NCBI GenBank assembly: GCA_900767405.1
Contig: CAAFZB010000014.1
Coordinates: forward strand, 1-11,037
Direction: 5' to 3'
From: Rikenellaceae bacterium
GTDB lineage: Bacteria > Bacteroidota > Bacteroidia > Bacteroidales > UBA932
DNA length: 11,037 bases
Positions 6,603-11,037 of the stretch are shown piece by piece. Each line of letters opens with the position of its first letter. Within the stretch, counting starts at the first letter, position 1. The notes under the pieces were generated by a model, which saw only the letters and a program-made list of their open reading frames with translations, had not been told where the DNA came from and made no database searches. Both the position numbers and the translations under genes were made by a program.

Positions 6603-8015
6603 ATGAGATACTACGATAAACTTGTTTTCGAACTGTCGAAGAATGGAAGATACGGATTCAGCCTTCCTCAATCTGCTCCTGTCTGTCTGCCCGACAGCGT
6701 GTGCCGCAAGACGCCGTTGGAACTTCCGAGCCTGAGCGAACCTGACGTTGTCAGACACTATACCAATCTAAGCCAGATGAATTTCGGCGTAGATACGGGC
6801 TTCTATCCTCTTGGAAGCTGTACTATGAAGTACAATCCCAAAATCAATGAGGAGATACCCGTAATGTTTGCCGGAATCCATCCTCTTGAGCCTGACTGCG
6901 CCTTGGATGGCGTAAAGAAGGTCTATGAAGGGATCGACGCCGCCCTGGCCGAAATCACCGGAATGAAACACTTCACCTTCCAGCCCTGTGCGGGCGCCCA
7001 CGGAGAACTTACCGGCCTTATGCTCATCAGACAATACCATATTAGCAGGGGAGACCTTGCCCGTACCAGGATTATTGTGCCTGACAGCGCGCACGGAACC
7101 AATCCTGCATCGGCCGCAGTATGCGGCCTCGAAGTGGTGGAAGTGAAATCGGGAGCCGACGGCCTTATAGACGTCGAGGCACTCAAACCGTTGCTTGGAC
7201 CCGATATCGCCGGCATTATGATGACCAATCCCAATACCCTCGGCCTGTTCGAAAAGAATATCAAGGAAATAGCCGAACTGGTCCACGGTTGTGGTGGATT
7301 GCTCTATTATGACGGAGCGAATATGAATCCTCTGCTTGGTGTTGTCCGTCCCGGAGATATGGGCTTTGACGTTATGCACCTGAACCTGCACAAGACCTTC
7401 AGTACGCCTCACGGCGGAGGCGGCCCCGGAAGCGGTCCGGTTGGAGTTGCATCTCATCTTGTGGAGTTTCTTCCCGAATTCGACAACAAGGGAAACCTTA
7501 GGGTGTCTGGATTCCACGGCAATTTCGGAGTCATTCTCAGGGCCTATGCATATATTCTTATGCTTGGCCGGGAAAATGTGAAAATGGCCGGCAGACTAGC
7601 CACTTTGAGTGCAAATTACATTAAGGAATCGCTCAAGGACTGCTATAAGCTGCCCCTGGAATGTATCTGCAAACACGAATTCGTATTCGACGGTCTGGTA
7701 AATGACGGGGCTCACGACGATGTCCCCGGAGCGACGACTCTGGATGTTGCAAAGAGGCTGCTGGATTATGGTTTCCACGCTCCTACGATTTACTTCCCGC
7801 TGCTGTTTCACCAGGCCATTATGATAGAACCTACCGAGACTGAATCGCTTGAGACCCTGGACGCTTTCATTGAAGTAATGCGTACCATAGCCCAAGAAGC
7901 CGCGAAGGACCCTTGTATTCTGCACAACGCTCCTCACAATACCCCTATAGGAAGGCCGGATGAGACTGCCGCAGCCAGACAACCGGTTTTAAAGTGGACC
8001 CGACAGAACGATTAA
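6603..8015 (+). CDS. gcvPB: Glycine dehydrogenase (decarboxylating) subunit 2, PLP-binding P-protein chain
   Basis: This 470-residue chain carries the PLP cofactor of glycine decarboxylase. The PLP lysine is Lys264 in HLNLHKTFSTPHGGGGPGSG (residues 259-278). Other family blocks are YPLGSCTMKYNPK (68-80), QPCAGAHGELTGLM (127-140), DSAHGTNPASAA (161-172, active-site His), MMTNPNTLGLFE (206-217) and YYDGANMNP (235-243). The C-terminus HNAPHNTPIGRPDE (441-454) is typical of stand-alone GcvPB. Length is within a few residues of the family norm. It follows gcvPA by 12 nt with a strong Shine-Dalgarno and precedes lpd by 4 nt. It should form a heterotetramer with GcvPA, as in other two-chain systems. 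Confidence 0.97.
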   Translation: MRYYDKLVFELSKNGRYGFSLPQSAPVCLPDSVCRKTPLELPSLSEPDVVRHYTNLSQMNFGVDTGFYPLGSCTMKYNPKINEEIPVMFAGIHPLEPDCALDGVKKVYEGIDAALAEITGMKHFTFQPCAGAHGELTGLMLIRQYHISRGDLARTRIIVPDSAHGTNPASAAVCGLEVVEVKSGADGLIDVEALKPLLGPDIAGIMMTNPNTLGLFEKNIKEIAELVHGCGGLLYYDGANMNPLLGVVRPGDMGFDVMHLNLHKTFSTPHGGGGPGSGPVGVASHLVEFLPEFDNKGNLRVSGFHGNFGVILRAYAYILMLGRENVKMAGRLATLSANYIKESLKDCYKLPLECICKHEFVFDGLVNDGAHDDVPGATTLDVAKRLLDYGFHAPTIYFPLLFHQAIMIEPTETESLETLDAFIEVMRTIAQEAAKDPCILHNAPHNTPIGRPDETAAARQPVLKWTRQND

Positions 8016-8019
8016 GTTT

Positions 8020-9300
8020 ATGCATCTTCTTATCATAGGAGCCGGTCCCGGCGGATACGAAACCGCGGCCGAAGCAGTAAAGCGGGGCCTTGACGTAACT
8101 TTGGTTACAGACGGGCCCTTGGGTGGCACCTGCCTGAACGAAGGCTGTATACCTACAAAGACGCTTATTCACTCCTGCTGCGAACTTTCTTCCGATTTGC
8201 CTTCGGCTCTTGCAAGAAAAGAGGCTGTTGTCTCACAGTTGAGAGGAGGAATTGAAAGTCTCCTTAAAAACGTCGATGTAGTATATGGCAAAGCATCCTT
8301 CATTGACGCGCATACGGTAAAAGTCAATGACAGGGTGATTTCTGCCGACAAGACAATAATATGCACGGGGTCGGTATCCTCCAGCCTGCCCGTACCCGGT
8401 GCGGAACTTGCCGTTGACTCATCGGCAATTCTCGAACTTGACACCGTACCCGGGAGACTTGCCATAATAGGCGGAGGCGTGATCGGTCTTGAATTCGCAG
8501 GTATTTTCAATACCCTAGGAAGTCAGGTGACCGTCATAGAGTATTGTCCGAATATTCTTCCAAGACTCGATTCCGACCTGGCGAAAAGACTCAGGCAACA
8601 GATGAGCAGGGAAGGGGTCTCGTTCATCCTGGGGGCTGCCGTCACAGCATTCGGGAAAGATGCGGAGAACGGCATCTCGGTAAGTTATAACCAGAAGGAT
8701 CAGGAGTGCCATATTGTGGCAGACAAAGTGCTTATGGCTGTTGGCAGGCGTCCCAATATCGACAGTCTTTATTTGGACAACATATCTGTCGAATACGATA
8801 GGAAAGGGATAAAAGTTGATCTTTCGATGCGTACCAGCGTGCCCGACATCTATGCCGTGGGTGACGTTACCGGAGGTTATATGCTTGCTCACGTTGCATC
8901 CGCTCAGGGAATGAGGGCGTTGAACGACATTACCGGTATTGAAGACTCTATAAACTTCGATTGTGTCCCTGCCGTTGTTTTCACAAATCCCGAATTTGCA
9001 TCAGTCGGTCTTTCAGAAGATGACTGCAAGACAAGAGGCATTGAATATTCTGTTCACAAATCTTTTTACCGTGCGAACGGAAAGGCAGTCTGCTCGGGTG
9101 AGACGGAGGGCCTTTGCAAGGTGCTGTGTGACAGTTGTGGTAAAATCATCGGCTGTCATATCCTTGGAGCCTGTGCCTCCACCATAATTGGAGAAGCCGC
9201 CGTTCTGGTGTCACTTGGTGTCGAACTTGATAAGGCGAAGTGGATTATTCACGCCCATCCGACTTTGAGCGAAGTGCTTATGAGCGCTCTTCGAAGCTGA
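8020..9300 (+). CDS. lpdA: Dihydrolipoyl dehydrogenase (glycine cleavage L protein), compact form
   Basis: L-protein reoxidises the dihydrolipoyl arm of GcvH, passing electrons through a disulfide and FAD to NAD+. The FAD-binding GAGPGGYETA (residues 7-16) is at the extreme N-terminus. The redox disulfide is Cys38/Cys43 in GGTCLNEGCIPTK (35-47); the NAD-binding loop is GGGVIGLEFAG (151-161) with Glu174 at the end of the following strand; the second FAD contact is YAVGDVTGGYMLAH (278-291). The dimer-partner catalytic dyad is His413/Glu418 in HAHPTLSEVL. At 426 residues it is shorter than most family members (about 450-475): a loop after the disulfide motif is trimmed and there is no tail after the catalytic segment. 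The usual acidic residue after the second FAD-fold strand appears as Thr30, with Asp31 next to it. The last 23 bp overlap trmO on the other strand. Position at the end of the gcv operon supports a dedicated L-protein. Confidence 0.95.
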   Translation: MHLLIIGAGPGGYETAAEAVKRGLDVTLVTDGPLGGTCLNEGCIPTKTLIHSCCELSSDLPSALARKEAVVSQLRGGIESLLKNVDVVYGKASFIDAHTVKVNDRVISADKTIICTGSVSSSLPVPGAELAVDSSAILELDTVPGRLAIIGGGVIGLEFAGIFNTLGSQVTVIEYCPNILPRLDSDLAKRLRQQMSREGVSFILGAAVTAFGKDAENGISVSYNQKDQECHIVADKVLMAVGRRPNIDSLYLDNISVEYDRKGIKVDLSMRTSVPDIYAVGDVTGGYMLAHVASAQGMRALNDITGIEDSINFDCVPAVVFTNPEFASVGLSEDDCKTRGIEYSVHKSFYRANGKAVCSGETEGLCKVLCDSCGKIIGCHILGACASTIIGEAAVLVSLGVELDKAKWIIHAHPTLSEVLMSALRS

Positions 9301-9943
9301 GTACCTCCAGAATATCATTTCTAACCCTGAATTTTACGTTACGGCTTGCGAACAGCAGGCCGTATTCTCTTTCAGGGTCATCCTGGTATCTGGGACGGGG
9401 GTCTAGCGCAAGTATTTGTCTGAGGGCAAGAATCTGGCTTTCAGTGAATATACCGTCTGTCCCTGCCGGAAAGACCACCTGCAGTTCTTTCCATTCGTCC
9501 GAAGTGTATCCGGGCTTAGCATTATGGATGCTGTCGGAATAGGGGATATATGGCTTTATGTCGTAGATGGGTGTTCCGTCGGCAAGATCTGCACCCCTGA
9601 CCCTGATTTGTGATTTTACCGTATCTATGGATACGATTTCTACGGCGGAAATCCCAAGTCCGTTCGGACGGAAAGGGGAGCGGGAGGCAAAAACGCCTAC
9701 CCTGCGGTTGCCGCCAAGCCTTGGGGGACGTACCGTATGATGGGCTGTTCCTTCGTTAAGGTGAAATCCCCAAATCGTCCATATATGAGAAAAAAGTTCG
9801 AGCCCTCTCAATGCTTCGGGGTCGGCCCATTCCCCTTTGAATATGATTGTGCCTTCAAGGTAATCGGCCAGCCCCGACTGGCGGGGCAGGCCGAATTTAT
9901 CTTCAAGAATCGTATGGTATTCTGCTATTGGAACGATGTTCAT
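9278..9943 (-). CDS. trmO: tRNA (N6-threonylcarbamoyladenosine-37) methyltransferase, TrmO/YaeB family
   Basis: TrmO uses S-adenosylmethionine to methylate t6A37 to m6t6A37 in ANN-decoding tRNAs such as tRNA-Thr. The 221-residue product matches E. coli TrmO in order: KFGLPRQSGL (residues 16-25), LELFSHIWTIWGFH (48-61), RPPRLGG (72-78), GVFASRSPFRPNGLG (83-97), DGTPIYDIKPYIPY (122-135), and the C-terminal domain with LALDPRPRYQ (178-187). Length is typical. Its ATG overlaps the stop of the upstream glycosidase gene as ATGA (9940-9943), so it is probably translated by coupling. Its 3' end runs 23 bp into lpd on the opposite strand, with no space for an intergenic terminator. Confidence 0.92.
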   Translation of the reverse strand: MNIVPIAEYHTILEDKFGLPRQSGLADYLEGTIIFKGEWADPEALRGLELFSHIWTIWGFHLNEGTAHHTVRPPRLGGNRRVGVFASRSPFRPNGLGISAVEIVSIDTVKSQIRVRGADLADGTPIYDIKPYIPYSDSIHNAKPGYTSDEWKELQVVFPAGTDGIFTESQILALRQILALDPRPRYQDDPEREYGLLFASRNVKFRVRNDILEVLSFEERS

Positions 9944-11037
9944 TTGTACAGTTTGTAATTAACGGTATGTTCTCCGGGTCCGAAAGTGGTATATCCTTCG
10001 TTTCCCGGGACATATACCTTTGCCTTGCTTCCCTGCGGAACAGTAAAGGTCCAGTCACAACGGTTGCCTTCAACTTTCCAGTCCGATTTCACGATGCCCT
10101 TTACCGTGGGGAAACTTATTCTGTATGCGTGTTCCTTGGTAGCTTTTGCCGGCCGCAGTTCGAACTCTTCCCACCCGGCCTTTGTAGGCTTGATTCCGCA
10201 CAGTTCGCTTGCAAGAACGGTTATGGTGCCGCCGGACCAGGCGTGGTTCGTGGTGCCTCCGCCAAAATCATTGCTGCCGATTTCCCATCCTTCGAACAGA
10301 GTTGCGAACTCGGTATTGTCCACCATCTCCTTGAAGCGGCGTTCTGTCCTTTCCAGTGCATAGTCTCCGAATCCCATCCTGAAGAGCGCTTCCATAACGT
10401 ATTTTTCCATATAGGGACTTGCGTGCTCCTCGGCCTTTAGGGTTTCGAGTATACTGTCGTACTTGCCTCTGTCGGCAATCCCGGATAGAACAGCGAGAGC
10501 CTGTACACGGTCATCGGTCTTACCGGTATAGTCAGGAGTGCGGTATGCTCCATTCTTCCAGCAGCGGTTGAATCCGCTCTTGAGGGAACGGTACTTGCGT
10601 GAATATTCTGCCGCATCGTTTGCATATCCGAGCTCGAGAGCCATTTTCTGCGCGCTCTGGAGTGCGAGGGCGTGCCATCCGGCATATATAAGGGTCATAT
10701 CCTTTTCGAAGCCCCAGTCGCCCCAGTTCCATCCGGTCTTGCGGAATTCGGTGAGTCCGGTCCCGTCCTGCCTGTACAGCGAGAGATACTGCTTCACGAC
10801 AGGGTAAACATATTCGAGGGTTGCCTTGTCTCCTGTGTTCATATAATAGTTCCAGAATCCGTAAGGACCGATGGATGCAAGCATCTGCCCCGGGAGTTCG
10901 CTTACATCGAGCCCGGTGGGGACGGGGCTGCGCAGGATTCCATCTTCTGTACGCCAGTCGCAGAGCTCGTGTATGGCTTTATATAGGAGGAAATCAATCT
11001 TTGGATCGAGTGTGTAGAAGCATTCTCCCATAAGTAC
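9940..11037 (-). CDS. GH78-like (alpha-L-rhamnosidase-type) glycosidase, C-terminal part, cut by the right window edge
   Basis: About 365 residues of the C-terminal part are visible; the frame stays open to the edge, so the ATG at 11031 is probably internal. The first part is an alpha/alpha six-hairpin domain: GECFYTLDPK, then SPVPTGLDVSELPGQML and SIGPYGFWNYYMNTGD (about residues 35-68 from that ATG), and WNWGDWGFEKDMTLIYAG (101-118). TLFEGWEIG (244-252) and GTTNHAWSGG (259-268) lie where GH78 enzymes have a catalytic-site Glu and a conserved Asn-His. The final ~85 residues look like the small beta-sandwich domain that follows in this family (GIKPTKAGWEEFELRPA onward). Such enzymes remove terminal rhamnose from plant or bacterial glycans. 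The expected acid-residue motif and any signal peptide lie outside the window, so location and exact specificity are open; another six-hairpin family is possible. The stop overlaps the trmO start by 4 nt. Confidence 0.75.
   Translation of the reverse strand, partial: VLMGECFYTLDPKIDFLLYKAIHELCDWRTEDGILRSPVPTGLDVSELPGQMLASIGPYGFWNYYMNTGDKATLEYVYPVVKQYLSLYRQDGTGLTEFRKTGWNWGDWGFEKDMTLIYAGWHALALQSAQKMALELGYANDAAEYSRKYRSLKSGFNRCWKNGAYRTPDYTGKTDDRVQALAVLSGIADRGKYDSILETLKAEEHASPYMEKYVMEALFRMGFGDYALERTERRFKEMVDNTEFATLFEGWEIGSNDFGGGTTNHAWSGGTITVLASELCGIKPTKAGWEEFELRPAKATKEHAYRISFPTVKGIVKSDWKVEGNRCDWTFTVPQGSKAKVYVPGNEGYTTFGPGEHTVNYKLYK

Noticed and set aside
6768..7517. Minus-strand open frame of 249 codons opposite gcvPB
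   Set aside because: Antisense shadow of a highly conserved PLP enzyme; the product has no recognisable motifs.

Overview
The window looks like chromosomal DNA from a member of the Bacteroidota, most likely a gut-type Bacteroidales. The evidence is two TAnnTTTG -7 elements of the Bacteroidota sigma factor ahead of genes, near-absence of Shine-Dalgarno sequences, and the gene types present: a DUF5009/HGSNAT-like membrane acyltransferase, a secreted C69 peptidase and a GH78-like glycosidase. I cannot name a genus. Every base is accounted for by genes or short intergenic gaps. No RNA genes, mobile elements or CRISPR arrays were seen.

Layout. (1) Positions 2-1102 (+): 3' part of a polytopic acyltransferase cut by the window edge. 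(2) 1141-2475 (+): an exported N-terminal-nucleophile dipeptidase of family C69. (3) 2476-2562: a short intergenic region with a strong inverted repeat followed by a Bacteroidota-type -7 box. (4) 2563-3741 (+): an unrecognised 155-residue protein, then, with no intervening base, a lipoate-protein ligase (LplA) that lacks the usual C-terminal accessory domain. (5) 3742-3789: a compact promoter only a few bases from the next start codon. (6) 3790-9300 (+): a complete glycine cleavage operon gcvT-gcvH-gcvPA-gcvPB-lpd, with gaps of -1, 3, 12 and 4 nt. (7) 9278-11037 (-): a convergent pair, a GH78-like glycosidase cut by the right edge, then trmO. The glycosidase stop and trmO start overlap by 4 nt, and trmO overlaps the end of lpd by 23 bp tail to tail.

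How it works together. GcvPA/GcvPB decarboxylate glycine and load the aminomethyl group on the lipoyl arm of GcvH (Lys64). GcvT passes the one-carbon unit to tetrahydrofolate and releases ammonia. Lpd reoxidises the dihydrolipoyl arm with NAD+. LplA, encoded just upstream, is the probable source of the lipoyl group on GcvH. The block is thus a self-sufficient glycine oxidation module with its own lipoylation enzyme.

I do not see a clearly new system. The points most worth a second look are: a CxxCxxC cluster in the LplA active-site loop; the unknown protein fused operonically to a domain-lacking LplA; the two-chain P-protein with a perfect AGGAGG in a genome that otherwise lacks such sites; and the almost leaderless gcvT promoter inside an inverted repeat.
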